From: Portibacter lacus | Lineage (GTDB): Bacteria; Bacteroidota; Bacteroidia; Chitinophagales; Saprospiraceae | NCBI RefSeq assembly: GCF_021533215.1 | Contig: NZ_JAJNKA010000013.1 | Span: forward strand, 1 to 64,000 | Reading direction: 5' to 3' | DNA: 64,000 nucleotides | Shown here: positions 1 to 8,875 of the stretch, one piece after another | How the letters are laid out: each line of letters opens with the position of its first letter | Numbering within the stretch: the stretch's first letter is position 1 | Position numbers and translations under genes: made by a program | The notes under the pieces: generated by a model | The model's input: the letters and a program-made list of their open reading frames with translations, nothing else | Told to the model about the DNA's origin: nothing | Databases searched by the model: none

Positions 1-72
1 AGCACTCTTGCCTGACTCATTCTCTTTCAGAGCCTTAATAATTTGTGTTTCTGTAAACTTACTTCTTTTCAT
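1..72 (-). CDS. IS3-family transposase OrfA, N-terminal fragment at window edge
   Basis: Reading the complement from the ATG at 72 gives 24 codons beginning MKRSKFTETQIIKALKENES and running off the left edge. This is the characteristic start of IS3-family OrfA, whose N-terminal helix-turn-helix recognises the element ends; OrfA is normally expressed with OrfB by programmed frameshifting. Only the first helix is in the window, so whether the element is intact cannot be judged. No convincing terminal inverted repeat was seen in the 60 bases upstream of the start. The neighbouring sequence to the right is another, decayed transposase, which makes this corner an insertion hot spot. The family call rests on motif recognition of a short segment. 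Confidence 0.7.
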   Translation of the reverse strand, partial: MKRSKFTETQIIKALKENESGKSA

Positions 73-149
73 AATAATTCAAATTTAGTTAATTTTAGAT
101 TTGTATTATTTTTTGGTAAGGCTACAATATCACAAAAAGGAGTATAAAA

Positions 150-467
150 ACGGATTTCAAACCCAAAGAAAGACCAGGTAGACATAAGGAGCATAAAAGT
201 CAACTCTTCAAGGTGATCACTGAAGAAAGAGCAAGTTGATTAGAAGGTAGTTTTGGAACAGATAAAGAGTACTATCTTCTGAGTAAAATCAAAGCTCGAA
301 ATAAGGAGACAGAAATCTTGTGGATTTTTATAGTCATCCACACATCCAATGCGTTAAATGCTGGTTTTCGAATGGCGAAAGCAACTAAAATTGCAGACCA
401 ATCTAAGTTATTAAACTATATCATTTACTCTACAATCCGCCTTGAAAGGAAGGCGTTAAGAAATTGA
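150..467 (+). pseudogene. Decayed transposase C-terminal remnant (IS1182/IS5-like DDE)
   Basis: One frame runs from about 150 to the TGA at 465-467 with one internal TGA at 237-239. Past that stop it reads EGSFGTDKEYYLLSKIKARN and then KETEILWIFIVIHTSNAL, which matches the typical C-terminal region of DDE transposases of the IS1182/IS5-like group (an EGSFGxxKxxY block followed by KARxxxTEILWIFxxIHTxNA). No start codon and no N-terminal two thirds are present, and the reading frame is interrupted, so this is a dead remnant. It lies directly beside the IS3 OrfA fragment at 1-72. The following 190 bases, up to 658, contain no recognisable gene and may be eroded element DNA. Confidence 0.6.
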
Positions 468-658
468 TTCCCGTGCGTAAGCAAAAAGAGCAAATAACTG
501 TCTGACGACCGAAGTGAGGAGTTTTATTTGCCGCGGGAGGCAGAAGCAATTTTAGACTTTCTTTCACAGCGGTGATCTTTTGTTTCTTTTGCATGGCAGG
601 GAAAAGAAAAGCTCATATGCGCGCTACTCCTGAATATCTCTAGATAGTAAAAAGAATT

Positions 659-922
659 TTAGTTTAATTCTTCGTTAAAACCTTCGTTCTCTGTCTTTTT
701 CTTGTTTCGGTACCAAATTATACCCAAAGATAAAACCAACAAATATGGAAGGCTTAGAATGTATAGTATTCCTCTATTAAGTCCTTTACCCATCGTTCCA
801 CCATGCTCTAGATTAGATTCTGCGGACATACGACACATAGGACATTGTGCCATCATATCTGGCAATCCAACAAAAAGAAAAATTAGAACGGTCAATACGA
901 GTAATGCTGTTATTTTCTTCAT
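659..922 (-). CDS. Small CPMC-motif membrane protein, conserved in Bacteroidota
   Basis: The 87-residue product starts with a hydrophobic signal or anchor segment (about residues 4-24), followed by a CPMCRMSAESNL motif at about 27-38, a glycine-rich linker with GxGLNxGILY, and a second membrane segment (about 52-70), ending in a charged tail. The CxxC pair after the first hydrophobic segment could bind metal or form a redox disulfide on the outer face of the membrane, but no residue proves this. I recognise the CPMCRMSAESNL...GLNxGILY pattern as recurring in Bacteroidota small proteins without an assigned function. It stands alone on the minus strand; the nearest genes are transposon remnants and a divergent metalloprotease. 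Confidence 0.7.
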   Translation of the reverse strand: MKKITALLVLTVLIFLFVGLPDMMAQCPMCRMSAESNLEHGGTMGKGLNRGILYILSLPYLLVLSLGIIWYRNKKKTENEGFNEELN

Positions 923-935
923 AAGACAAAGATAA

Positions 936-1300
936 TTAATTCCTATTTGCCTAACGAAGAAGTCTTCGTGTTTTGATTCAAATTAGGTTAAAAAAAGATC
1001 GCCCCACCTTTGTGGAGCGATAGGGCATAACTTCTATATTTTGCCCAAACCCAAAGAAAAACCTCTAAATTTTTCAGTTATTATAACTACTATTAAGACG
1101 CTTATTAGTATAAAAGGTTAAGTTAAGACTAGTTAAATCTTTGTTATCGTAGGTAGTTTATGTATTCAACCTGACAATACAAAGGAAAAGTCAACCGCTA
1201 GTGAGGGAGGTTTGATTCTCATGCATCTTATATCTGTTACCTTAATAGTTTTTTCACACCATGATCATAAATATTTAAGGGTTTTCGTAAAGATTGATAA
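936..1300. other. Intergenic region between divergent genes
   Basis: These 365 bases separate the minus-strand CPMC protein from the plus-strand metalloprotease, so they should hold both promoters. A terminator-like hairpin lies at 992-1021 (listed separately). I see no exact TTG-N19-TAnnTTTG promoter, no RNA gene and no credible ORF. Confidence 0.5.
991..1021 (-). terminator. Orphan minus-strand terminator-like hairpin
   Basis: A stem of about 10 base pairs, atcgccccac against gtggagcgat, with one mismatch and a 4-base loop, is preceded on the plus strand by a run of A. Read on the minus strand it is a hairpin followed by CTTTTTTT, the form of an intrinsic terminator. No minus-strand gene lies upstream of it in the next 280 bases (the next gene is on the plus strand), so either it ends an unrecognised transcript or its gene has been lost. 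Confidence 0.4.
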
Positions 1301-4300
1301 ATGAGGTTTGGATTTCTATTTTTGTTGGTATTTCTATGTGCTATAAGTAATGCTCAGGTAATAAGCCCTGATGAAATGTTTTCTAAGTATGATTTGCAAA
1401 GTATTAACACTGATCACTTTTATGAACAGTCTAGTATGCGAAGCAATGAAAAAATTTATATAAGCATTGATAAGTGGAATTTAGAACTGGAACATTCAGG
1501 TATTCTTTCTGATGATTATAGATTCATTGACGAAAAAGGAAATGAAATAACTTCTAAAGCAGATCGCCCTATTCCCATGCAAGGTTATACAACTAACGGT
1601 GGTCGTGTTTCTATTACTGTTGCTAAAGGTTTTCTCTATGGTACTATCGAGGATGGAAAAGAACTTTTCTACATTGAACCATCCAGATATTATTCCAAAA
1701 CTTCTAATGAAGATGAGGTTATTATTTACAACACTAAAGATGTTAAATCTACTGCTCCTATAAAATGTGGTGTAGAAGTAGCAGCTGAGAAAGGTATTAA
1801 CCCGAATGAGAAAGATACAGGAAGCAGAGCAGGTTTATGTTATGATGTAGAATATGCGATTGTTAATGATTGGTCCATGTACGATGAATATGGAGCAGGT
1901 GGCCTTGAAGCAAGAAATATTGGAATTACCAATGATGTTATTACTAATTACGATGATGAATTTGCTGATGGTATCAACTTTGTTATAACCGGCCAATACA
2001 ATTCTACTTGTTCTACATGTAACCCTTTCACCGTTACGACAGATTTAGGAAATACTTTAGATAATTTCGTTAGCTGGGGAAATTCACAACTCAGCAATCA
2101 AAATAATAGTTTTTATATCAGATACGATGTAGCTTCTTTCTGGTCGGATGTGTTCGCAAATTCTGGGACAGTTGGCTTAGCATACGTAGGACAAATTTGT
2201 ACCAACTACAGATATAACGTTTTATCTGACTTAACATCACCTAATTCTACAGATGAACAAAACGCTACTAAACTGCGAGTTTTAACAGCACACGAATTGG
2301 GTCATAACTTTGGTGCTGGACATGACGGATCTGGCTCAGGTTTTATTATGGCTCCTTCGGTAAATGCAACAGACACGTGGTCTTCAGCTAGTATTTCTGC
2401 AATAAATAGTCACATCAGCTCCAGAAATTGCTTAGAAACATGTGCTAATTCTCCAGCTACCGTTTTTTTTAGTGGAAGTGGAGGTACCGTTCTGGAAGGT
2501 GATGGTTCAGGAATAGGAGGAAGTTGCCTAGAAGACTACATTGATTATTCGATTCCTGTCTCGATTTCTAAGTATCCCTCCAGCAATGTGGTTGTAAGTG
2601 TAAATTCAAATGGTTCTACCGCTACGAATACTTATGATTTTCAACTTTTGACGACTTCATTAACTTTTACGCCCACTGGTGCACTAAGCCAGAATGTAAT
2701 CGTTAGGGTGTATGATGATGCCATCGTTGAATCCCCAGAAGAAATTCAATTAAATTTATTTCTGATCTCAGGTCCTGCTGAGATTTCTACTACTAATACA
2801 CAGAGTATTACCATTAACTCAGAGGACTTTATAGAGTCTGCAGGCGGTGAAGGAGGATATTTTCTATACGGACCTTCATTTACCAACATTACAAATGATG
2901 GATTTTTCTCTGGGAATAGAACTGATTCTAGGTCTAGATTTATTCTTACGGCTTCTTATCTACAGAGTATAGGTATGTTTGCGGGTGAAATAGATATGTT
3001 AGGACTTTATGTCTATATCAAAGGTAGTAATGGTGTTTATAATGACTTTAGAATTGGTATGAAGTCTACATTGAATAGTGACTTGAGTAATGTTTCTTGG
3101 GGAGGAACTCAACAAGTATTTATTGGTGATGTGACAACGCTTGAAGGTGAGTTTACGAACATGGAATTCACTACAGCTTATGATTGGGATGGAACGAGTA
3201 ATATCTACGTTGAAACCTGTTTTAACAATTCCACAATCATTGGATTAGATCAAGTTGCTCTATTCTCTACTGGGGAAAGTAGTGGAGCTCAGAATATGTC
3301 TTGGTCTACGAATACTCTAGATAACTGTGGTTTCGTTAGTAGTTGGACTTACTCTTTAGATCTTCAGCCTAATGTTCTTTTGAGAAGAAGGGGATCTACA
3401 GAGGCAGAAACGGTTGCATCTTCTGATGCTAATGGACGAATTAGGGCTGGTGAAACAGCTAATATGTTTTCTGATAATGGAAGGATTATAGCAAGTATTA
3501 AAAATACGGGCTCAACTAGTCTCCAATGTATCGATGCTTCAATCTCGACTGCAGGTCTTGGTAAGCAAATTCTCCCTTCAGGAGGTGAGTATTCTGATAA
3601 AACTTTTCAAATAGAAACTGGAAATAGTGGAACTTACGAGTTAACATTATACTATACGGAGGAGGAATTAGCAACTTGGGGAAGTGAAAATCTTACCCTT
3701 GATTTTATAAAATCATCGGTTCCTATTGCAAATTCTAATGCTGGAAATGCTGAAACATTGACGACGAGCACAGTGAATACAGATGTAGGAGCAGATAATA
3801 TCATTGCATATACCACGACAACCTCAGGGCCTGGATATTTTGCATTGTCTAATGCTACGGTGGAAGCTCAAGTATTCGCCAATGTGACCAGTACATTTGA
3901 CGCAGGAGATGTAGTGATAGAAGAACTAGGAAAAGGAGTTCTCATTAAGAATGCTGAGGGCACGCAGTACCTTGTTAAGGTAAACAGTTCAGGCGTAATT
4001 ACCGTTACGGAGAATAATTCTTTAGTGGCTAATTCTTATTTGCCTGCAGGAGATCTTTGTATTATCTCTCCGTCAAAAGCATTGATGATAAAGCGTTCGG
4101 CATCATCATATACTAGGATTAATGTCGATAATAATGGAGCCATTGCGGTTTCAAATACTGCCTCTCTTCCAAGTCAAAGAATTACTCAAACGCAAGGGCA
4201 TTTTGGATTGATGGAAAATGGAGCAGGTATTATCTTTCAGAATAGTGAAAATGAGTGTTATAAGCTATATATTAATGTCAATGGAGAAGTTAGGGTAGGG

Positions 4301-4321
4301 CAGGTATCATGTCCTAATTGA
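1301..4321 (+). CDS. Secreted reprolysin-like zinc metalloprotease with Calx-beta-like domain
   Basis: The 1006-residue product begins with a clear signal peptide ending ...CAISNAQ. A propeptide-like region follows, with the zinc motif HELGHNFGAGHD at residues 331-342 (HExxHxxGxxHD of the metzincin clan, M12B/reprolysin type) and a Met-turn candidate GFIMAP shortly after. About residues 395-495 resemble a Calx-beta domain (repeated acidic loops, a VESPEE stretch). The remaining 500 residues are beta-rich with no family I can name, and the C-terminus shows no canonical type IX sorting domain. It would hydrolyse extracellular protein. The gene is monocistronic: minus-strand genes or remnants lie on both sides. 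The ATG is chosen because the signal peptide follows it directly. Confidence 0.85.
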   Translation: MRFGFLFLLVFLCAISNAQVISPDEMFSKYDLQSINTDHFYEQSSMRSNEKIYISIDKWNLELEHSGILSDDYRFIDEKGNEITSKADRPIPMQGYTTNGGRVSITVAKGFLYGTIEDGKELFYIEPSRYYSKTSNEDEVIIYNTKDVKSTAPIKCGVEVAAEKGINPNEKDTGSRAGLCYDVEYAIVNDWSMYDEYGAGGLEARNIGITNDVITNYDDEFADGINFVITGQYNSTCSTCNPFTVTTDLGNTLDNFVSWGNSQLSNQNNSFYIRYDVASFWSDVFANSGTVGLAYVGQICTNYRYNVLSDLTSPNSTDEQNATKLRVLTAHELGHNFGAGHDGSGSGFIMAPSVNATDTWSSASISAINSHISSRNCLETCANSPATVFFSGSGGTVLEGDGSGIGGSCLEDYIDYSIPVSISKYPSSNVVVSVNSNGSTATNTYDFQLLTTSLTFTPTGALSQNVIVRVYDDAIVESPEEIQLNLFLISGPAEISTTNTQSITINSEDFIESAGGEGGYFLYGPSFTNITNDGFFSGNRTDSRSRFILTASYLQSIGMFAGEIDMLGLYVYIKGSNGVYNDFRIGMKSTLNSDLSNVSWGGTQQVFIGDVTTLEGEFTNMEFTTAYDWDGTSNIYVETCFNNSTIIGLDQVALFSTGESSGAQNMSWSTNTLDNCGFVSSWTYSLDLQPNVLLRRRGSTEAETVASSDANGRIRAGETANMFSDNGRIIASIKNTGSTSLQCIDASISTAGLGKQILPSGGEYSDKTFQIETGNSGTYELTLYYTEEELATWGSENLTLDFIKSSVPIANSNAGNAETLTTSTVNTDVGADNIIAYTTTTSGPGYFALSNATVEAQVFANVTSTFDAGDVVIEELGKGVLIKNAEGTQYLVKVNSSGVITVTENNSLVANSYLPAGDLCIISPSKALMIKRSASSYTRINVDNNGAIAVSNTASLPSQRITQTQGHFGLMENGAGIIFQNSENECYKLYINVNGEVRVGQVSCPN

Positions 4322-4622
4322 TTGGATCGTTGAGCCCGAAAACTAGTATTTGTGGCAATTTTAAGAATAAAAATGAAGAGATTCTTTTAGGTCAATTTTA
4401 GAGTAATTCTTTGAAGGGATCGCCGAGCCGAAATCGGACTCAACTCCGCAATCTTCGCCATCCCACATTTTACATCTTGGATTATAGATATAAATTTCAA
4501 AACAGCAAACATTCAGAGGCTCACTAGAGGTGAGTATCTGAAGATTGCCTTCGGCTCTTCAATCGACGCTAACTCACATTGCTTTTTTCGGCTTACAGAT
4601 CTAAAAAAGCAGAAAATCCTTA
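4322..4622. other. Intergenic region, no gene seen
   Basis: This stretch lies between the stop of the metalloprotease and the tail of a broken barrel gene that converges on it. It contains moderately GC-rich blocks (around 4418-4445 and 4545-4570), but no ORF, tRNA or clear terminator that I can support. Confidence 0.4.
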
Positions 4623-5162
4623 TCAGATAAATTGAACTCCGATATTCATACTTGGTATGTGATAACTATAACCTTTAGGATAGTCTACACGGTGATTAAT
4701 AGACTTCATCGATTGCAGTCGTAAAGTTAAATACACAAACTTATAAACCCGAAATTCTATTCCTCCTCCACCTGCGATATAAGAAGTGTACTTTGCTATT
4801 ACAGGATAAAGGTTAATGTCTTGACCGTAATCTCCTTTGTAAAATGAAGTTTCTATATAAGCTCTAAATTGGTTTATAAATCTATATCAAAATTGAATAA
4901 AAATACCTCCCTGCTGAAACTTGAATTTTTCGAAATCTGTAAGAACATGATATTTACTATAGCGTAAGCCCAGTCGAATATTATTGTCGAACATTCCCAT
5001 TGCTATATTTACATTTGTGTTTTACTGGTCTACATTGTTTTCTAAATCTAAAATACCATAATTAGCACCTCCTGAAATAGAAAACAACTTTTGGGCTGAA
5101 AGGGTAAAACTAGAGATGTGTATGGAAAGACCAGAGAGAAGTGCTATGAAAATATTCTTCAT
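4623..5162 (-). pseudogene. Outer-membrane beta-barrel protein gene with two in-frame stops
   Basis: From the ATG at 5162 (MKNIFIALLSG..., signal peptide ending ...TLSAQ) one frame stays open to a TGA at 4623-4625, 180 codons in all, except for a TAA at 5022-5024 and a TGA at 4887-4889. The reading across the stops is coherent: alternating aromatic/glycine strands such as LGLRYSKYHV, FRAYIETSFYKGDYG and a last strand PSMNIGVQFI. These are typical of small Bacteroidota outer-membrane barrels, and the last strand ends in a hydrophobic residue as barrels do. Two point nonsense mutations without a frameshift suggest recent inactivation. It is the last gene before the metalloprotease's 3' end, and the terminator of the next gene lies just upstream. 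Confidence 0.65.
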
Positions 5163-5220
5163 TGGTATTGTTCTAAACACTAAGTTATTAAAAGATAGGA
5201 AATAAGGTTGTCTATAAAAC

Positions 5221-5256
5221 AAAAAAGTCCCAACCTATGGAAGGTTGAGACTTTAT
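5221..5256 (-). terminator. Intrinsic terminator of the 135-residue membrane protein gene
   Basis: A stem of about 13 base pairs, AAAGTCCCAACCT against AGGTTGAGACTTT, with one C/A mismatch and a 5-base loop, is followed on the minus strand by a T run. It sits 20 bases downstream of the stop of the gene at 5276-5683. Confidence 0.8.
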
Positions 5257-5275
5257 ATTTAGTTCTTTTTATCTC

Positions 5276-5683
5276 TTACTGAAGAAATTTCAAGTAAACC
5301 CAGTACCAGAAGCTGATCACTGCTGCTAACCAAATCAAGTATGAAATATACCAAATGAAAGGAATGAAATATCCTAATACCGATATTACGATCGCTGCAA
5401 GGAATCCTAAAATTGCATACCACAACCATTTTTGAACTGGATCTTGTAAGTCAATTCCTAATTTCTGAATAAATTTGTTAGCTTTTACAGCTTTTTTAAC
5501 TACCCATTTTCCAACTTTAGTCTGAGAAAATTTAGCTAATCTTTTAGCCATTTTATTAGCTTTCTTTTCAACTTTTAATGTTTTTTCAAAGTCGATTGCT
5601 TCAGGACTAATAGGGTTAGTCGCATAGCTATTGAGCGCAAATCCGACCATTAATAGTAACATTGTAAAAAATCTTAATTTCAT
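5276..5683 (-). CDS. Small exported or membrane protein, unknown function
   Basis: The 135-residue product has an N-terminal signal-like segment ending in NSYATNP (about residues 1-22), a lysine-rich amphipathic middle (about 35-75; many KxxK and Ax repeats such as KKANKMAKRLAKFSQ), and two closely spaced hydrophobic segments near the C-terminus (about 87-108 and 112-132) joined by a short turn containing FIPFIWYIS. I do not recognise a named family; small proteins of this layout with two C-terminal helices occur widely in Bacteroidota. A strong terminator follows, so it is transcribed alone or ends its unit. No catalytic residue is evident. Confidence 0.65.
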   Translation of the reverse strand: MKLRFFTMLLLMVGFALNSYATNPISPEAIDFEKTLKVEKKANKMAKRLAKFSQTKVGKWVVKKAVKANKFIQKLGIDLQDPVQKWLWYAILGFLAAIVISVLGYFIPFIWYISYLIWLAAVISFWYWVYLKFLQ

Positions 5684-5747
5684 TGTTTAAAGTTTTTGTT
5701 AATTATCAATTGATTAAACCACTTAAATATATAACTATTTTATAATA

Positions 5748-7241
5748 TTAAGCGAATTTGTAAATTTCTTTATACTTTTTACGAGCATATTCCATGAAGT
5801 ATTTGAAGTTTAATTGCTCGCCTGTAACGCGTTCGCAAAGTTCCGCAGCTTCATATAATCTTCCGTGCTGATGAATATGTGTTCTTAACCAAGACAACAA
5901 TTCAGTGCTATCTCCCTTACTCAACTTAGTCATTAAATTTGGAATTTGGTTAACAGCTTCGGCAAAAAACTGCGCTGCATAAAAGCTTCCAAGGGAATAA
6001 GTAGGGAAATATCCGAAGCTTCCATGACCCCAGTGAACGTCCTGAAGGATGCCCTGAAGATCATCTGGAATATCAACATTAAGATATTCTTTGTACTTAG
6101 CATTCCACGTTTCTTTTAAATCTTTCACCTCTAAGTCCCCACTAATTAGCAGTTTCTCTAGTTCATACCTGACCATTACATGAAAGTGGTAATGTAACTC
6201 ATCAGCTTCCGTTCTAATAAAGTTCGGTTCAACTCTATTAATACCTTTGTAGAATTCATCGAGGCTTACTGCTGATAAATTTTCAGGAAATAGTTCTTGA
6301 AGTTTAGGGTAGTGGAATTCCCAGTATTCTTTCGACCGACCTACATGATTCTCCCATAGTCGCGATTGAGATTCATGAATACCAAGACTTATCGCACTTC
6401 CTGTAGGTAGACCATAATCTTCTGCAGATACACCTTGTTCGTAAAGTGCATGTCCACCTTCATGAATACATGACCAGCACATGTTTGCGAAATCATTTTC
6501 ATCTATTCTGGTCGTAACTCTTACATCTTGTGCAGAAAAAGTGATGGTGAAAGGGTGGGGGGCAATGTCTTGACGACCACTATCGAAATCGTAGCCCATA
6601 TTCTTCAGAAGATCTATTCCGAAGTCCCACTGTTTATCTTTATTGTAATACAAATGAAGAAAGTCATTCTGCACTTGATTCTTTTTACTTATTTCTCTTA
6701 TAAATGGTACTAGTTGCTCCCTGACATCTTTGAAAAGTACATCTAAATCTTTCACTTTAAGACCTGGTTCATACAAATCGAGCAGTGCATCGTATGGATG
6801 ATCTTCATATCCTAAAATTTCAGCTTCCTCGCGCTTTATTGCAACAAGATTACTTAATGCTTCTTCGTAACTCGCAAAGTCATTGTCTTCTCTTGCTTTT
6901 AACCAAGCGTGATATGCAGCAGAAACAAGATTAGATTTTCTGATAACAAATTCCTCATCAAACCTTGTAGACTGTTTGTAATCCTTTAGCGTAACTTTTA
7001 TATTTTTGGCAGCTTTCTGATCTAAAGTTGGATCACTTGAAAGTTCATTTAATAACTTACCGAATGATTCATCTGTAAAAAGTTCATGTGAGATTCCTGA
7101 AAGCGTCGCGATTTGTTGGCCTCTATAAGCTGCACCTTTCTTTGGTAAATTGACTTCTTTATCCCAACTTAAAACGGCAATGCTATGGCCGATGTCAGCC
7201 AGCTTTTTCATTTTTTTCTCGTACTCCTCGTATTTACTCAT
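5748..7241 (-). CDS. M32-family metallocarboxypeptidase
   Basis: The 497-residue length is right for the family (about 500). The zinc motif HEGGH is at residues 260-264 (CIHEGGHALYEQG), followed by the family signatures HESQSRLWENHVGRS and IRTEADELHYHFHV. M32 enzymes remove C-terminal residues from peptides using zinc or cobalt and are cytosolic; no signal peptide is present here, in agreement. The N-terminus (KLADIGHSIAVLSWDKEVNLP) is also typical. The start overlaps the stop of the upstream DUF423 gene by four bases (ATGA), so the two are probably translated from one message. The enzyme likely serves in intracellular peptide turnover. Confidence 0.93.
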   Translation of the reverse strand: MSKYEEYEKKMKKLADIGHSIAVLSWDKEVNLPKKGAAYRGQQIATLSGISHELFTDESFGKLLNELSSDPTLDQKAAKNIKVTLKDYKQSTRFDEEFVIRKSNLVSAAYHAWLKAREDNDFASYEEALSNLVAIKREEAEILGYEDHPYDALLDLYEPGLKVKDLDVLFKDVREQLVPFIREISKKNQVQNDFLHLYYNKDKQWDFGIDLLKNMGYDFDSGRQDIAPHPFTITFSAQDVRVTTRIDENDFANMCWSCIHEGGHALYEQGVSAEDYGLPTGSAISLGIHESQSRLWENHVGRSKEYWEFHYPKLQELFPENLSAVSLDEFYKGINRVEPNFIRTEADELHYHFHVMVRYELEKLLISGDLEVKDLKETWNAKYKEYLNVDIPDDLQGILQDVHWGHGSFGYFPTYSLGSFYAAQFFAEAVNQIPNLMTKLSKGDSTELLSWLRTHIHQHGRLYEAAELCERVTGEQLNFKYFMEYARKKYKEIYKFA

Positions 7242-7633
7242 TTTCGCTTAATTATGTAATTCCATGCTAATAACAACCAGGAGACTGTAAAAAATAATCC
7301 TCCTATCGGTGTTATAGGCCCTAGTATCTTTGTGCTTTCGATTCCAAATAACTCTCTACAGGATAGCAAATAAAGGGATCCCGAGAAAAATAATATTCCT
7401 ATTATACAAGCCCAAGCTGCATTCTTCAAAAGCTTAGAAGGTCCAAATTTGTATAATATTCCAATAACAATCAAGAGGAGGCTGTGATAAAATTGATAAG
7501 TATTCCCTGTTTTGTAACTAGAAAGTTGAGTTTCAGTCAATACTTCTTTGAGTGCATGTGCACCGAAAGCACCCATGATTACTGCTATCATTCCAGAAAT
7601 AGCTGCTATTCCAATGATGTTTTTGTACGTCAT
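7238..7633 (-). CDS. DUF423 family small membrane protein
   Basis: The 131-residue product has four predicted hydrophobic helices and the family's hallmark block MGAFGAHALKEVL near residue 20, then QFYHSLLLIVIGIL. Members (YgdD in Escherichia coli) are inner-membrane proteins of unknown function. It is the first gene of a two-gene unit with the M32 carboxypeptidase, overlapping it by four bases. The pairing is probably incidental transcriptional coupling. The start ATG is the only one ahead of the first membrane helix. Confidence 0.88.
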   Translation of the reverse strand: MTYKNIIGIAAISGMIAVIMGAFGAHALKEVLTETQLSSYKTGNTYQFYHSLLLIVIGILYKFGPSKLLKNAAWACIIGILFFSGSLYLLSCRELFGIESTKILGPITPIGGLFFTVSWLLLAWNYIIKRK

Positions 7634-7780
7634 TTTTTAATAATTTGAAGACAATATATAAGTTAGTAATTAGTTTTATATCAAAAACTATTTTCAAGTT
7701 TAAAATTTAAAAACGAAAACTTTAGGAGGCAAACAAACATCAATATTATCATCGGAATTCTTTTGGATCTGTGGAATTTG

Positions 7781-7937
7781 TTAGATCGGTAAGCCGAGAT
7801 GATGATGTGGAGAAAAGCAAGGATTGCCGAGCTGTACATTGAATGTTGATCATTAGGATCTACAGGAACATGGGTTTTTTAACCAGCGAAGAAAAAATCT
7901 CACACTATACTACGAGGTCCTTTGATATTCCAACTTT
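7781..7937. repeat. Intergenic direct repeat, copy 1
   Basis: This is the first of two related segments in the 557-base gap between the DUF423 gene and ung. The two share ttagatcggtaagccga at the left, an identical 37-base core (7833-7869 here), and cactatactacgaggtcc near the right. The region between the two copies (7980-8028) carries a third, partial unit with a perfect hairpin CTCGGGTTTTAACCCGAG (7985-8002), which aligns loosely with the right half of the repeat. No ORF spans the unit. Confidence 0.8.
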
Positions 7938-8025
7938 CAAGTTTTCTTTTCGGAAGAGATATTAGAAGCTTAAAGCCATAGGAGCTCGGGTTTTAACCCG
8001 AGAAAAAGTTTCACAATCTCTATAC

Positions 8026-8177
8026 TTAGATCGGTAAGCCGATCGATGGGATAGGGAGGGTAAGGATTGCCGAGTTGTACATTGAATGTTGATCATTAGG
8101 ATCTACAGGAACTTGGGTTTAAATCAGAGAAGAAAAATTTCGCACTATACTACGAGGTCCAGTAATATTCTAACTTT
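8026..8177. repeat. Intergenic direct repeat, copy 2
   Basis: Second copy of the segment at 7781-7937, offset by about 240-245 bases, with its 37-base identical core at 8076-8112. It stops about 13 bases before the stop codon of the ung gene, so it may contribute to the 3' end of that operon's message. Differences from copy 1 are mostly in the first 45 bases and in a short indel near the middle. Confidence 0.8.
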
Positions 8178-8190
8178 TCCTAACGATCAT

Positions 8191-8871
8191 TTATCCTAAA
8201 CTCCAATCGATAGGTGTCTTTCCCAAAGTCTCCAAAATCTCATTGGCCTTAGAAAAATGACCACAGCCCTGAAAAGCATTTCCAGCTAGTGGTGATGGAT
8301 GAGCGGATTCTAATACAAAATGCTTGTCGGTATTAATGAGCACTTTCTTTCCCTTAGCAAAATTTCCCCAAAGCATAAAAACAACACCTTCCCTTTCGTC
8401 TGATATTTTCTTGATCACAGCATCCGTAAAGAGATGCCATCCCGCTTTTTTATGTGATGCTGGTAAACCCGCTTCCACCGTTAAGATCGCGTTCAACATG
8501 AAAACACCTTGCTTCGCCCAAGAACTTAAGTTGCCATGATCTGGAATGGCGAAATTGATATCTCTATTCAGTTCTTTATAAATTCGCTTTAAGGATGCCG
8601 GAACCTTTATTCCATCATTCACCGAAAAGGAAAGTCCCATCGCTTGATCTGGACCGTGATAAGGATCTTGCCCTAAGACCACGACTTTTACATCAGGGAA
8701 AGGAGTTTTATCAAAAGCATTAAATATTAAAGGCCCCGGAGGATAGATAACCTTCCCATTTATAATCTCAGATTTAATAAAATTCCGAAGCTCATTAAAG
8801 TAAGATTTACTAAACTCGTCTTCCAATACCGCCTTCCAAGAGGCTTCTATTTTTATTTCTTTTTCGCCCAA
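8191..8871 (-). CDS. ung: Uracil-DNA glycosylase, family 1
   Basis: The 226-residue product carries the family 1 signatures: the water-activating loop GQDPYHGPDQAMGLSFSV with the catalytic aspartate at about residue 69, the PPSP-like minor-groove segment (PPGPLIF at about 44-50 and later PDHGNLSSWAKQGV), and the DNA-intercalation motif HPSPLAG near the C-terminus. It excises uracil from DNA to start base-excision repair. It is the last gene of a five-gene minus-strand unit, starting four bases after the stop of the antiporter gene. The length matches typical bacterial Ung (about 220-230). Confidence 0.96.
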   Translation of the reverse strand: MGEKEIKIEASWKAVLEDEFSKSYFNELRNFIKSEIINGKVIYPPGPLIFNAFDKTPFPDVKVVVLGQDPYHGPDQAMGLSFSVNDGIKVPASLKRIYKELNRDINFAIPDHGNLSSWAKQGVFMLNAILTVEAGLPASHKKAGWHLFTDAVIKKISDEREGVVFMLWGNFAKGKKVLINTDKHFVLESAHPSPLAGNAFQGCGHFSKANEILETLGKTPIDWSLG

Positions 8872-8875
8872 AAGT

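Noticed and set aside
936-1300. Riboswitch or structured leader ahead of the metalloprotease
   Set aside because: No conserved riboswitch core is recognisable; the only stem is the minus-strand terminator-like hairpin.
4623-5162. Stop-codon read-through or recoding in the barrel gene
   Set aside because: The two stops are of different types (TAA and TGA) with no recoding signal, so simple inactivation is the plain reading.
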